Positions 55,539 through 63,915 of a stretch of DNA of 64,000 bases are shown here, piece by piece; within the stretch, counting starts at the first letter, position 1, and every line of letters starts with the position of its first letter. Under the pieces are notes generated by a model. The model saw only the letters and a program-made list of their open reading frames with translations, had not been told where the DNA came from and ran no database searches. A program made the position numbers and the translations under genes. The stretch comes from Leptolyngbya sp. PCC 6406 (GTDB lineage: Bacteria; Cyanobacteriota; Cyanobacteriia; Phormidesmidales; Phormidesmidaceae), in NCBI RefSeq assembly GCF_000332095.2, contig NZ_KI913949.1:4860769-4924768 (forward strand), written 5' to 3'.

Positions 55539-56762
55539 ATGCCTACTTACGTAGCGATTGGTAAAGACAGTAGTGGACGCTCTCGCAAGGAGCGAGTCAC
55601 TGCCGCTAGTCCCAGCGAGGCCCGAAACCTGGTAAAGGAGCGGGGGGTCTATATTCAGGACCTCAAGGAGGAGCGGGGATTTAACATAGATTTCACCGAG
55701 ATCCAAACCAACTATCTGACCTCGGTCTCGGTCAAGGATAAGGCTATTTTCTCTCGTCAGTTTGCGGCCCTGGTCAATGCTGGCGTCGCCCTAGTTCGGG
55801 GGTTGGGGGTGCTGGCGGAGGAATGTCCCAATCCTAAGCTCAAAAAGGCTCTGGAGGGGATCAACTCCGATGTGCAGCAGGGCACCAGTCTGTCGGATTC
55901 TATGCGCAAGCATCCTGGCTGCTTCGACAATCTCTATGTCAGCCTAGTGCAGGCGGGAGAAGTCGGCGGGGTTCTGGATGAGGTTCTCAATCGTCTGGCT
56001 AAGCTGCTGGAGGATTTGAACCGCTTACAGAACCAGATCAAGTCGGCCATGGCCTATCCGGTGGTGGTGACGATCTTGGCAACCGTCATCTTTGTGGCGA
56101 TGACGGTGTTCTTGCTGCCTACCTTTGCCGAGATTTTTGAGCAGTTTGATGCGGAACTGCCCCTCTTCACTCAGATCATGCTGCTGATTAGTGCTTTCCT
56201 GCGCCAACCCCTGAACTGGGTGTTTATGGTGGCAGCATTCTTTGGTGCAGGGTTTCTCTATCGGCGCTACTACGCTACCCCCTCTGGTCGCCGGACGATG
56301 GATCGGTTTTTCCTGAAAATGCCACTCTTTGGCGATCTGGTACAAAAAACGGCGACAGCTCGGTTTTGCCGCACTTTTGGGGCGCTATCGCGATCGGGGG
56401 TACCGATCTTGACAGCAATGGAGATTGTGCGGGATACCGCTGGGAATCAGGTTATTTCTGATGCCATTGATGATGCCCGAGCTGAGATTCAAACGGGCGG
56501 TATGATCTGTCTTGCCCTCCAAAAGCACCAAGTTTTTCCGGTGATGGCTATTCAGATGATTAGTATTGGGGAAGAAACTGGAGAGCTAGACCAAATGCTG
56601 ATGAAGGTGGCGGACTTCTACGAAGACGAGGTGGAGCAGGCGGTGAAAGCCCTCACTAGTATCATGGAGCCGCTAATGATCATTGTTCTGGGGGCCATGG
56701 TGGGGTCGATTCTGATCTCGATGTACTTGCCTATGTTCAAGATCATGGAGATTGTCCAATAG
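55539..56762 (+). CDS. pilC: Type IV pilus inner-membrane platform protein PilC
   Basis: 407 residues with two T2SS F domains (about 70-195 and 275-400). Each has the motif seen at RQFAALVNAGVALVRGLGVL and CRTFGALSRSGVPILTAMEI, and three main membrane helices (VTILATVIFVAMTVFLLP; NWVFMVAAFFGAG; IIVLGAMVGSILISMYLP). It couples the PilB/PilT motors to pilin movement. Full length, with no split as in Synechocystis 6803. Last gene of the pilB-pilT-pilC run. Confidence 0.95.
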   Translation: MPTYVAIGKDSSGRSRKERVTAASPSEARNLVKERGVYIQDLKEERGFNIDFTEIQTNYLTSVSVKDKAIFSRQFAALVNAGVALVRGLGVLAEECPNPKLKKALEGINSDVQQGTSLSDSMRKHPGCFDNLYVSLVQAGEVGGVLDEVLNRLAKLLEDLNRLQNQIKSAMAYPVVVTILATVIFVAMTVFLLPTFAEIFEQFDAELPLFTQIMLLISAFLRQPLNWVFMVAAFFGAGFLYRRYYATPSGRRTMDRFFLKMPLFGDLVQKTATARFCRTFGALSRSGVPILTAMEIVRDTAGNQVISDAIDDARAEIQTGGMICLALQKHQVFPVMAIQMISIGEETGELDQMLMKVADFYEDEVEQAVKALTSIMEPLMIIVLGAMVGSILISMYLPMFKIMEIVQ

Positions 56763-56888
56763 GGGATCTACACAACAACAAGGTCTCATCCTTACGGGAA
56801 ATCCCTTGCTTGTTCTGAGCTGAGCCGTATAGCCCTTCGGGCAATAGCCTCCGGCATGGCTACGCTAAGGCTAACGCTAGGGCGGAGC

Positions 56889-56994
56889 CTGCCCGGAGGG
56901 CATAGGGCTTGTCCTGCTCCCCTAGCTGATTCCAAGAAACTTCCCTCTGTGGCCAAGACCGAGATTCCTCCCGCTGCTCGGAATGACAGGCTTA
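56889..56994 (+). repeat. Dispersed repeat family F, copy 2
   Basis: CTGCCCGGAGGG ... AAGACCGAGATTCCTCCCGC ... GGAATGACAGGCTT, closely matching 8481-8578. Just before it, GCCGTATAG...GGGCAATAGCC (56823-56850) is shared with 39498-39524. Confidence 0.75.
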
Positions 56995-57035
56995 CCTCTG
57001 TTTCTTCCGGGCATTACCCAACATTTTGGGTTGGG

Positions 57036-57230
57036 TCAGTTGCTTGGGAAGAGGAACTGAGCCGCTGGGGAGCAATATTCACGCTCCTGTAACCACGGTT
57101 CTGAAACTTCCGCGACACGGGCAATCCCAGCTAACAGAAGCTTCTCCAGCAATAATTTATCAAGTGTTGAAATCTTGACTTCCCCGGTTAGCGTAACCGA
57201 CGAAGCGATGCTCCCTGGATTTACCCTCAC
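57036..57230 (-). pseudogene. Possible insertion-sequence transposase fragment
   Basis: A 64-residue open frame whose middle, STLDKLLLEKLLLAGIARVA then EVSEPWLQ, resembles the helix-turn-helix of IS1-like transposases. The sides do not match anything I know. There is no second half, no DDE motif and no visible terminal repeats. If correct, it is a dead fragment; it could also be a chance frame. Confidence 0.35.
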
Positions 57231-57238
57231 CCTCTCCT

Positions 57239-58021
57239 ATGGTGGATATTCAGCCTGATTGTCTGACTTCTCAAGGTTCAGAATTGCGGTGCCTAGAGAC
57301 GGTGAATCTGTATAAGACCCCTGACTGTGACAGTCTGGTAACCCAGGCGGCGGCGGGGCGACAGTTGCGAGTGCTAGCAGAAGAGTCAAAGACCACAAGG
57401 ATTATGGGTGGTCTCCTCCCTCAGGGGCGAGACCGGCCTCAGCGGGCCATTCCGGTTTGCCTTTGTGAAGACGACTATCCCGGTTGGCTGGCGATCTCAG
57501 ATCTGCCCAAGCTAGAAATTGCCCCAGGTCCCTACCAGCCGACGTCAGTGGACGCCGCCACGATTGCCCAGCGTCTGCCCCAGGTGATTGCCTTCGCAGA
57601 AGCCGCCATGGCCCAGCCCAATGAATATCTCTGGGGGGGCACCGTGGCCCCCAATTACGACTGTTCCGGCCTGGTCCAAGCCGCCTTTGCCGCTGTGGGC
57701 ATCCAACTGCCTCGGGACGCCTACCAGCAGCAAGCCTTCGTGGAACCTATTGCGATGGTCTTTGACCGGCCTCTGGCCATCGCAGATTTACAACCCGGCG
57801 ATCTGATCTTCTTTGGTACCCCTGAGAAAACCACCCATGTCGCCCTGGCCCTGGGGGCAGGGCGCTATATCCATAGTTCTGGCAAAGATCAAGGCCGCAA
57901 TGGCATCGGCATTGACTCACTTGAGGACTTACGGGATCCCGTAAGTGCGCGCTACTACGCCCAACTGTTGAGCGCTGGGCGGGTCATCCGATCCTATCTG
58001 CCCCAGGGTCGACCGAACTAG
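57239..58021 (+). CDS. NlpC/P60 cysteine peptidase with SH3-like domain
   Basis: 260 residues. An N-terminal bacterial SH3-like domain (about 15-95; CLETVNLYKTPDC, PGWLAISDLP) is followed by an NlpC/P60 domain (about 110-255). The catalytic Cys142 is in NYDCSGLVQAAF, His200 in THVALALG and His212 in YIHSSG. Anabaena and Nostoc relatives are gamma-D-glutamyl-L-diamino acid endopeptidases that trim cell-wall peptides. No signal peptide, which suits cytoplasmic recycling of muropeptides. The TAG stop is formed by the CTAG end of the MITE at 58018. Confidence 0.92.
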   Translation: MVDIQPDCLTSQGSELRCLETVNLYKTPDCDSLVTQAAAGRQLRVLAEESKTTRIMGGLLPQGRDRPQRAIPVCLCEDDYPGWLAISDLPKLEIAPGPYQPTSVDAATIAQRLPQVIAFAEAAMAQPNEYLWGGTVAPNYDCSGLVQAAFAAVGIQLPRDAYQQQAFVEPIAMVFDRPLAIADLQPGDLIFFGTPEKTTHVALALGAGRYIHSSGKDQGRNGIGIDSLEDLRDPVSARYYAQLLSAGRVIRSYLPQGRPN

Positions 58022-58126
58022 TATTCCGCTAGGACAATTTTGACGGGTCGAAGCCCCTCAAAATTCAACCCCAACTAAACTCCAGGGTTTCGGTCACCCG
58101 TCAGTCATTAATTGACTGAGCACTAG
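58018..58126 (+). mobile_element. MITE-like family A, complete copy filling a gene junction
   Basis: A 109-bp element: CTAGTATTCCGCTAGG at one end, CTAGTGCTCAGTCAAT inverted at the other, with the same internal hairpin as 3895-4003. The left CTAG gives the NlpC/P60 stop codon and the right CTAG gives the trpS stop codon. The whole intergenic space is the element. Confidence 0.82.
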
Positions 58127-59133
58127 GGCAGGGGGCTGTAGCCGAGAGCGGCTTTGACCTTGGCCAGGGTGGGATTTGCGATCGCGGCAGCCTTGTCCCG
58201 ACCCTGCTTGAGCACCGACTCCAGATAGGTGCGATCCGCCGTCAGCTCACCAAAGGTGTCTCGAATGGGCCGCAGCGCCTCCACCATCGTCTCCGTCAGT
58301 AGAGGTTTGAACTGGCCCCAGCCCATGTCGGCGCAGGTCGTAGCCACAGCCTCCTGGGTCTGTCCCGACAACAGCATGTACAGCGTCAGCAGGTTGTTAC
58401 ACTCGGGCCGATCTGGATCCCCAAAGGCTAGCCCCCGCACCGGATCAGTCTTGCAGCGCTTAATCTTCTTCTGAATCAACTCCGGCGAGTCTAGTAGATC
58501 AATACGACTCAGCTCCGAAGGATCGGACTTCGACATTTTCTTGGTGCCGTCCGTCAGACTCATTACCCGTGCCCCCGCCGCCTGGATCAACGGTTCCGGC
58601 ACCTTCAGCACCGGAGCATCTTCCGAACCGTATTGAAAATTCAGGCGGGTAGCAATATCCCGCGTCAGCTCAATATGCTGCTTTTGGTCCTCCCCCACCG
58701 GTACCAAGTCCGGCTCGTAGAGGAGGATATCCGCCGCCTGGAGTACTGGATAGGCGAACAGACCGATGGAGACATTCTCCCCCTGCTTCACCGCCTTTTC
58801 CTTGAACTGGATCATGCGTTCTAGCCAGTTCAGCGGCGTAATGCAGTTGAACAACCAGGCCAACTCACTATGGGCCGACAGGTGGGACTGGACAAAGATA
58901 GTGGCCTTGTCGGGATCGATGCCACAGGCGATGTAGGTCGCCGCCACATTTTGGGTGTCCTCCGCTAAACGGGTGGGGTCATGAGGAACAGTGATAGCGT
59001 GGAGGTCCGCCATAAACAGAAAGCTGTCGTACTCTTCCTGAAGCCGAACCCAGTTGCGAATTGCCCCGAGGTAGTTTCCCAGATGAAGAGCCCCGGTCGG
59101 TTGAATGCCAGAAAGAATTCGTCGCTTACCCAT
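58123..59133 (-). CDS. trpS: Tryptophanyl-tRNA synthetase
   Basis: A 336-residue class I synthetase that charges tRNA-Trp. The HIGH-type motif is GALHLGNYLGAI and the KMSKS motif KKMSKSDPSE; LQAADILLYEPDLVPVGEDQ binds tryptophan. Normal length. The final Pro-Leu-Pro is followed by a TAG made from a repeat end. Start ATG 59133. Confidence 0.97.
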   Translation of the reverse strand: MGKRRILSGIQPTGALHLGNYLGAIRNWVRLQEEYDSFLFMADLHAITVPHDPTRLAEDTQNVAATYIACGIDPDKATIFVQSHLSAHSELAWLFNCITPLNWLERMIQFKEKAVKQGENVSIGLFAYPVLQAADILLYEPDLVPVGEDQKQHIELTRDIATRLNFQYGSEDAPVLKVPEPLIQAAGARVMSLTDGTKKMSKSDPSELSRIDLLDSPELIQKKIKRCKTDPVRGLAFGDPDRPECNNLLTLYMLLSGQTQEAVATTCADMGWGQFKPLLTETMVEALRPIRDTFGELTADRTYLESVLKQGRDKAAAIANPTLAKVKAALGYSPLP

Positions 59134-59243
59134 GGATTAAGTAATGTATCGGTGTGTATACTCTGTGAAGAATTGTATAAGAACCCCTGAGGAATTTAGA
59201 GTTTCATTCTTCTTTTTGCTGTTGTTGAGAGTTAAATAGCCCC

Positions 59244-59546
59244 ATGAAAACTGTTGTTGCCCAATCCCCCATGGATGCCCTGAAGGCAGCCATGCAACTG
59301 GCCCAGTCTGTTGAAAACCAGGGCCAAGCGCATGAAGCCTTCCATCAACTCTACGAAGAAACGCGGGCGGATAACCCCGAGTTTGCCACAATGCTGCAAA
59401 TGTTGTGGCGGGAATATGTCGCTACCCAACGCTCCGCCGCCTTTTGGCAAGAGTTGTGTCAGGTGGAAAAGCATCTCTCTGAGCGCATCACCGAGAGCCA
59501 CATCCAACTTCGTCAAAACTACCTGCGTCTGATGCAGGAACAATAG
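59244..59546 (+). CDS. Conserved cyanobacterial helical protein
   Basis: 100 residues, wholly helical in appearance: MDALKAAMQLAQSVENQGQA, then LYEETRADNPEFATMLQMLW and ESHIQLRQNYLRLMQEQ. No signal or membrane segment. I recognise it only as a small hypothetical protein found in cyanobacteria. It lies 9 bp before the DUF429 gene on the same strand, so the two are likely co-transcribed. Confidence 0.75.
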   Translation: MKTVVAQSPMDALKAAMQLAQSVENQGQAHEAFHQLYEETRADNPEFATMLQMLWREYVATQRSAAFWQELCQVEKHLSERITESHIQLRQNYLRLMQEQ

Positions 59547-59555
59547 GGTTGACGC

Positions 59556-60308
59556 TTGAAATTCCTAGGCATCGATTTGGGCTGGCAAACCGGAGCCAGC
59601 GGCCTCTGTTGCCTTGACCTGACTCCCCAGGGGCTACGCCTTGGGGACTTTTGTTGTGTGTCCCGCCACGATCAGGTGCTGGACTGGATCGAGGCCCACG
59701 TGGGCACAGATCAGCCTGCCCTGGTGGCGGTGGATGCCCCCACGTTAATCCCTAATGAAACCGGGATGCGCCTTCCAGATCGCCTCGCCCATCGCTACTT
59801 TGGTCGCTATGATGCGGGCTGCTACCCCGCCAATCGGGGCCGTCCCTTCGCCGCTGGGTTAATCCAGTTCAGCCAAGCTCTGGAGGCCCAAGGCTTTCGC
59901 CATGCCCCCACTCTGAAGCCCCAGAAACCGGGGCGTTACCAGATCGAGTTATTTCCCCACCCGGCCACCATTCACCTCTTCCGGTTGCCCCGCATCCTCA
60001 AGTACAAGAAGGGATCTCTGGCTCAGCGGCGACCTGAGTTGGAAAAGCTGCGTCGGTATCAACTGACTCAGTTGCCTCACTTGGATCCGCCGCTGCCTCT
60101 GGAGGAGGGGGATCTGCCCCCAATTCCCACGGGGGGTAAGGCCATGAAGGCGGTGGAGGACCAACTCGACAGTCTCACCTGTGCCTACGCGGGAGCCCAT
60201 TGGTGGTGGTGGGGTTGCGATCGCAACTGGGTTCTGGGGGATGAGTCTACGGGCTTCATCGTCGTCCCGGCCCCCTTTCCCGATCAAGTGTGTCCGGTAG
60301 CCCCCTAG
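59556..60308 (+). CDS. DUF429 family protein (predicted RNase H-fold nuclease)
   Basis: 250 residues starting from TTG at 59556: KFLGIDLGWQTGASGLCCLD, a first acidic strand typical of the RNase H-like fold. ALVAVDAPTLIPNETGMRLP follows with the second Asp, then FELFPHP-like IELFPHPATIHLF, LQYKKG-like ILKYKKGS and DQLDSLTCAYAGAHWWWWG near the end. These are the DUF429 signatures; function unknown. The TAG stop is formed by the CTAG of the next repeat. Confidence 0.86.
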   Translation: MKFLGIDLGWQTGASGLCCLDLTPQGLRLGDFCCVSRHDQVLDWIEAHVGTDQPALVAVDAPTLIPNETGMRLPDRLAHRYFGRYDAGCYPANRGRPFAAGLIQFSQALEAQGFRHAPTLKPQKPGRYQIELFPHPATIHLFRLPRILKYKKGSLAQRRPELEKLRRYQLTQLPHLDPPLPLEEGDLPPIPTGGKAMKAVEDQLDSLTCAYAGAHWWWWGCDRNWVLGDESTGFIVVPAPFPDQVCPVAP

Positions 60309-60440
60309 TGCTCTGTCAAGCCTCAATTTGTAGATTGGGTGCAGCGCTAGCGGAACCCAACATAGCCCACCGCTGTTGGGTTTCACTGCGTTTCACCCAA
60401 CCTACGCCAACTCACAATTTGAAAACTGACAAAGCACTAG
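60305..60440 (+). mobile_element. MITE-like family B
   Basis: Terminal repeats CTAGTGCTCTGTCAAG and, inverted, CTAGTGCTTTGTCAGT, followed inside by CTCAATTTG/CAAATTGTGAG. The centre is a GTTGGGTTTCACTGCGTTTC...ACCCAAC hairpin, a phrase common in cyanobacterial repeats. It shares its ends with family A, so the same transposase probably moved both. Its last CTAG is also the first base block of a family C-type end (CTAGGGCGTGGGGATAAT). Confidence 0.8.
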
Positions 60441-60462
60441 GGCGTGGGGATAATGAACGAGG

Positions 60463-60545
60463 AAATAACATTTTTCGGTCCCCTCTGCCCTGGGGAGAGG
60501 GCTAGGGTGAGGGGCCGAGGTATGCCACGATAAAACGGTCAGAAA
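60463..60545 (-). repeat. Dispersed repeat family E, copy 3
   Basis: Inverted relative to the copies at 598 and 39621: CGGTCCCCTCTGCCC, GGGAGAGGGCTAGGGTGAGG and GGCCGAGG are the mirror of those blocks. Confidence 0.72.
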
Positions 60546-60567
60546 CACAGCATTGATAACTTCTCCT

Positions 60568-61605
60568 ATGACCTATTTTCTGGCGGGTGATATTGGCGGT
60601 ACCAAAACCATTCTGCGTCTCGTCAATGATGCGGGCGCTAAGTTGACCACGACCTATGAGGCCCAATACGTCAGTGCCAACTTTTCGGATTTAGTGCCTA
60701 TGGTGCAGCAGTTCATGGCCACGGCGGCGGCGGCTATGGGACAAACGGTGCAGCCTACCCGAGGCTGCTTTGCCATTGCTGGTCCGGTGGTTAACCATAC
60801 TTCTCAACTCACCAATCTGACCTGGAATCTCAGCCGAGATCGCCTTGCCGCTGCGCTGGATCTAGAGCAAGCCTCCCTAATTAATGACTTTGAAGCCATT
60901 GGTTACGGTGTGTTGGGTTTGGAACCCGCCGACCTACAGATGTTGCAACCGGGGCATCGTGATGCCACCGCCCCAATTGCGGTGATTGGGGCAGGGACGG
61001 GATTGGGGCAGGGTTACCTGGTACGCCAAGGCGATCGCTATCGGGTGTTTCCCTCCGAGGGGGGCCATGCCGACTTTGCCCCCCGCTCGGAGTTGGAGTT
61101 TCAACTGCTGAAGTACCTGCGGGATAAGAACCAGATCACCCGTGTCTCGGTGGAGCGGGTGGTGTCGGGGCAGGGTATCGTCGCGATCTACCAATTTCTT
61201 CGCGATCGCGGCATGGCGGCGGAGTCTCCAGAGGTGGCGGCAGACATCACCACCTGGGAGCGACAGGCGGGGTTAGCGGCTAAAACCATCGATCCCGCTG
61301 CCGTGATTTCTAAGGCGGCCCAAGATCCGGGGGATCCCCTCTGTCAGCAGGCAATGGATCTGTTTGTCGGAGCCTATGGCGCTGAAGCGGGAAATTTAGC
61401 CCTCAAACTGCTGCCCTATGGCGGCCTCTACATCGCCGGAGGCATCGCGGCAAAAAATCTAGAGACGATGACAGCAGGCCCTTTCATGACGGCCTTTGGC
61501 GACAAGGGCCGTGTGAGTCGCCTTCTGGAAGATGTGCCCGTGGCCATCGTCCTCAATCCCCAGGTGGGCTTAATCGGGGCTGCCCGCTATGCGGCGGAGT
61601 TATAG
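60568..61605 (+). CDS. glk: Glucokinase
   Basis: 345 residues of the Glk (non-ROK) family, which phosphorylates glucose with ATP. LAGDIGGTKTILRLVND is the phosphate-binding loop; CFAIAGPVVNHTSQLTNLTW and INDFEAIGYGVLGL hold the sugar site with the catalytic-type Asp. IGAGTGLGQGYLV and FPSEGGHADFAPRSELEFQL are also typical. The ATG at 60568 is preferred over a TTG at 60553. With eda it suggests glucose catabolism is possible. Confidence 0.94.
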   Translation: MTYFLAGDIGGTKTILRLVNDAGAKLTTTYEAQYVSANFSDLVPMVQQFMATAAAAMGQTVQPTRGCFAIAGPVVNHTSQLTNLTWNLSRDRLAAALDLEQASLINDFEAIGYGVLGLEPADLQMLQPGHRDATAPIAVIGAGTGLGQGYLVRQGDRYRVFPSEGGHADFAPRSELEFQLLKYLRDKNQITRVSVERVVSGQGIVAIYQFLRDRGMAAESPEVAADITTWERQAGLAAKTIDPAAVISKAAQDPGDPLCQQAMDLFVGAYGAEAGNLALKLLPYGGLYIAGGIAAKNLETMTAGPFMTAFGDKGRVSRLLEDVPVAIVLNPQVGLIGAARYAAEL

Positions 61606-61643
61606 GGGAAGAGACTTTTCCGAAGCGATGGGGGACTTGAGCG

Positions 61644-62516
61644 TTACAGTGACTCCCGACTACGACGGTAAAACCAAACCGCGATCGCACCTAGCAAAAC
61701 CAGCCCCATCACCCCCGCCAAGGGATTCCCGTCAATCCCCGTAGCCCAATTGGGGATCACCCCCGTTGGCTGCACGATATTGGCCACACTGACCTGGTAG
61801 TAGGCCCACACCAGCCCGCCATGGAGCCCCGCCGGCAAGGCCAGAGCCCCCGACATTCGCCGGAATCGCCCTCGCCCGAGGGGACTGCGACGCGCCCACA
61901 CCAGAGTCACTCCCAGTAGCACCAACCCCACAAACTGGGGCCACGTCGCCACAATCACCTCCCAAGGGCGAATGTAATGCACTAGGGCAAACAATAGACT
62001 ATTCACGCCCAATGCCCCCGAGAGGCCATAGTCGGCCTCCAGTTCCAGCAACAACCAGCCTCGAAACACGAGTTCCTCCGCCAGCCCTACCACCACCGCC
62101 GCCAAAGACCCCTCCAGGAGAATGAACCCCATATTGGCAGGCAAAGGCATCGCCCCCCCCCAACCCAGGACAATTTGCAACCCATAGAGCGCTGCCACCC
62201 CGACAATGCCAACCGCCATCCCCTGGACCCAGGCCCGCCCCCATTGCTTGCCGCCATAGAGCCCCAATCGTTGCCAGGGATGCTTTAGCCCGTGGACTCG
62301 CCGCAGCCAAGGACCGACACCCACTAAAAAGAGACCAAACCAAGTCAGTAAAATGCCGATGCCGAAGGCAGAATTGCCCTCTCGTTGCTCCAGCCAATAC
62401 AGCGGCAGGGTTACCGGCAAGGACACCAGAATCAGCCCCGCCAAAAACCCCATAATCCTGATCGGCGCAGGGCTGCGACGAAAATACTGTCCGATAACCT
62501 TTAGGAATACAAACAA
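61644..62516 (-). CDS. CPBP-family intramembrane glutamic protease
   Basis: 290 residues with about seven membrane helices. The active motif GLAEELVFRGWLLLELE holds Glu147-Glu148 and Arg152; the second motif FALVHYIRP has His180. CPBP (Abi/Rce1-type) proteases cleave prenylated proteins or bacteriocin-related peptides; the cyanobacterial target is unknown. It starts 7 bp after the clpS stop on the same strand, so the two are probably one transcript. Confidence 0.9.
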   Translation of the reverse strand: MFVFLKVIGQYFRRSPAPIRIMGFLAGLILVSLPVTLPLYWLEQREGNSAFGIGILLTWFGLFLVGVGPWLRRVHGLKHPWQRLGLYGGKQWGRAWVQGMAVGIVGVAALYGLQIVLGWGGAMPLPANMGFILLEGSLAAVVVGLAEELVFRGWLLLELEADYGLSGALGVNSLLFALVHYIRPWEVIVATWPQFVGLVLLGVTLVWARRSPLGRGRFRRMSGALALPAGLHGGLVWAYYQVSVANIVQPTGVIPNWATGIDGNPLAGVMGLVLLGAIAVWFYRRSRESL

Positions 62517-62523
62517 GGGGGGG

Positions 62524-62811
62524 CTACTCTTCCGGCTCGATGGAACTAGTCAGGCCACAGCTCTGAAGGCCCTCGCAATAGAATTCAGCGTGTTCCAAGG
62601 CACAGACAATCACCACCGCCTTACCCGCTGAGTGAGCTTGCATCATGATGTCCACAGCCTGGGGCGTCGTCAGACTGGGAACTACCTTCAGAAGCGACTC
62701 CACCACATATTCCATACTGTTGAAATCGTCGTTGTGCAGCAGAACCCGGTATCGAGGTGCGGGCTTACGCACCGTGGCTGTAGACTTCTGCTCAATCGTT
62801 TCAACTGCCAC
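62524..62811 (-). CDS. clpS: Clp protease adaptor ClpS
   Basis: A 95-residue N-degron adaptor that hands substrates to ClpC/ClpP. Conserved YRVLLHNDDFNSMEYVVESL has the substrate-pocket Asn-Asp, and AHSAGKAVVIVCALEHAEFY completes the fold. The start is GTG at 62811, fixed by AGGAGG eight bases upstream. It precedes the CPBP protease gene. Confidence 0.95.
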   Translation of the reverse strand: MAVETIEQKSTATVRKPAPRYRVLLHNDDFNSMEYVVESLLKVVPSLTTPQAVDIMMQAHSAGKAVVIVCALEHAEFYCEGLQSCGLTSSIEPEE

Positions 62812-63103
62812 ACCTTATTCCTCCTAACGCTGGAACCCGACTCCACCCCCAGATTCAACCGGGCTAAAGTGGGAATTGATCTAGAGGCCCCTGGGGCAGA
62901 TTTCCACCAACATCGGGCCTAGCTCGATCCACCCATCAGTTTAAGGCGTCTAGAATCTCCTTAGCGCCCATAGCAGTCGTCAGTCCGGTTTGGACAAGAC
63001 TGCGAGCCAATTTGCTATGGCACTGAGCATCAGATCAGATCCTTAGTATTTTCTGAAGCAATTTGGCCCCATATAAACATGACTAGCACCGTTTTTGCAT
63101 CCC

Positions 63104-63592
63104 ATGGCACGGTTAGACTATCCAAGCCACAACAGGCCATCCCTAATTCCCCATCAAATCGTTTACCTAGAGCAGGACTTCCTGCGACTCTATGGGGAAG
63201 TGATTCAGGTGGTGGAAAGTCGCCAGCGTTGTTGGGTCCGCCCCATGGCTTGCGTGGTGATACCTGCCGCCGCAGTCCCCCCCCCGCAAGCCATGGGGTG
63301 TCATGTCTATGAGCGGCTATACGATCTGCGGCTAGGTCCCGATGTGATCTGGCCCCTCTCACTGTTTCAACCTGCCCTAGATCAAGATTGGCTGGCACTC
63401 TTGCCCTACCTTACTGAGGGGGAAGAATCGTGCAAATTATGCGATCGCACCGAAGCCAACCATCTCCTCAGCCAGATTCTACGGCAGGTGGTCGCCTATC
63501 CGGTCCTGGAAGAAGCCTTACCTACCACGGTTACCAAAGGAACACCCCGGCCTTCGCTGTCCACCAAAGATACTGGTGCAAAAATTGAACCC
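63104..63592 (+). CDS. Conserved cyanobacterial protein of unknown function
   Basis: From the ATG at 63104 (MARLDYPSHNRPSLIP) about 163 residues; a TTG three codons earlier is possible. Notable parts are IVYLEQDFLRLYGEVIQVVE, RQRCWVRPMACVV and a CKLC pair in the C-terminal third, with a Pro/Thr-rich tail. I recall similar proteins in cyanobacteria without function. It converges on the next gene, overlapping by a few bases. Confidence 0.72.
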
Positions 63593-63786
63593 TAGGAGCT
63601 GGGTACCAACTGCACCCGACCAGCATCCATTTCCGCCATCAAGAGTTCTAGGGCTTCAAAGTCCGTATCCGGCAGATAACCGAGCCGGGTAAGCTCGGAG
63701 TTAATAGCGTTTTCTAGCTCCGGCGTCAATCGTCGAAAATACAGGGCTTTCTCGACTAGTTTACGAATTCCGCTAGGTGCATACAT
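63592..63786 (-). CDS. Small conserved cyanobacterial protein
   Basis: 64 residues from the ATG at 63786: MYAPSGIRKLVEKALYFRRL, then TPELENAINSELTRLGYLPD and LELLMAEMDAGRVQLV. The uniform helical, charged composition and phrase conservation (as I recall it from other cyanobacteria) support a real gene. The frame is open to 63885, but the upstream part has no start signal I trust. A CRP-type site lies about 115 bp upstream. Confidence 0.72.
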   Translation of the reverse strand: MYAPSGIRKLVEKALYFRRLTPELENAINSELTRLGYLPDTDFEALELLMAEMDAGRVQLVPSS

Positions 63787-63899
63787 GGAACCAGTCGGCC
63801 CTCTGCCGATTGCAAGCTTCAATTCATAGTGTTGCAGCTCCGCTCCCCTAACCCCGTGATCCGTAAATGACCCAGGGGGTGACACCTACCCCTCCCATT

Positions 63900-63915
63900 T
63901 GTGACCTAGATCACT
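63900..63915. promoter_or_regulatory. Candidate CRP (SyCRP1)-type operator
   Basis: TGTGACCTAGATCACT matches the cAMP-receptor consensus TGTGA-N6-TCACA except for the last base. It lies upstream of the minus-strand small gene and of any + gene beyond the window end. A site this close to consensus is rare by chance, but binding is not shown. Confidence 0.45.

Noticed and set aside
62938-63034. Minus-strand frame ending SLVQTGLTTAMGAKEILDALN
   Set aside because: It looks protein-like but has a stop close upstream and no start; too short to call even a remnant with confidence.
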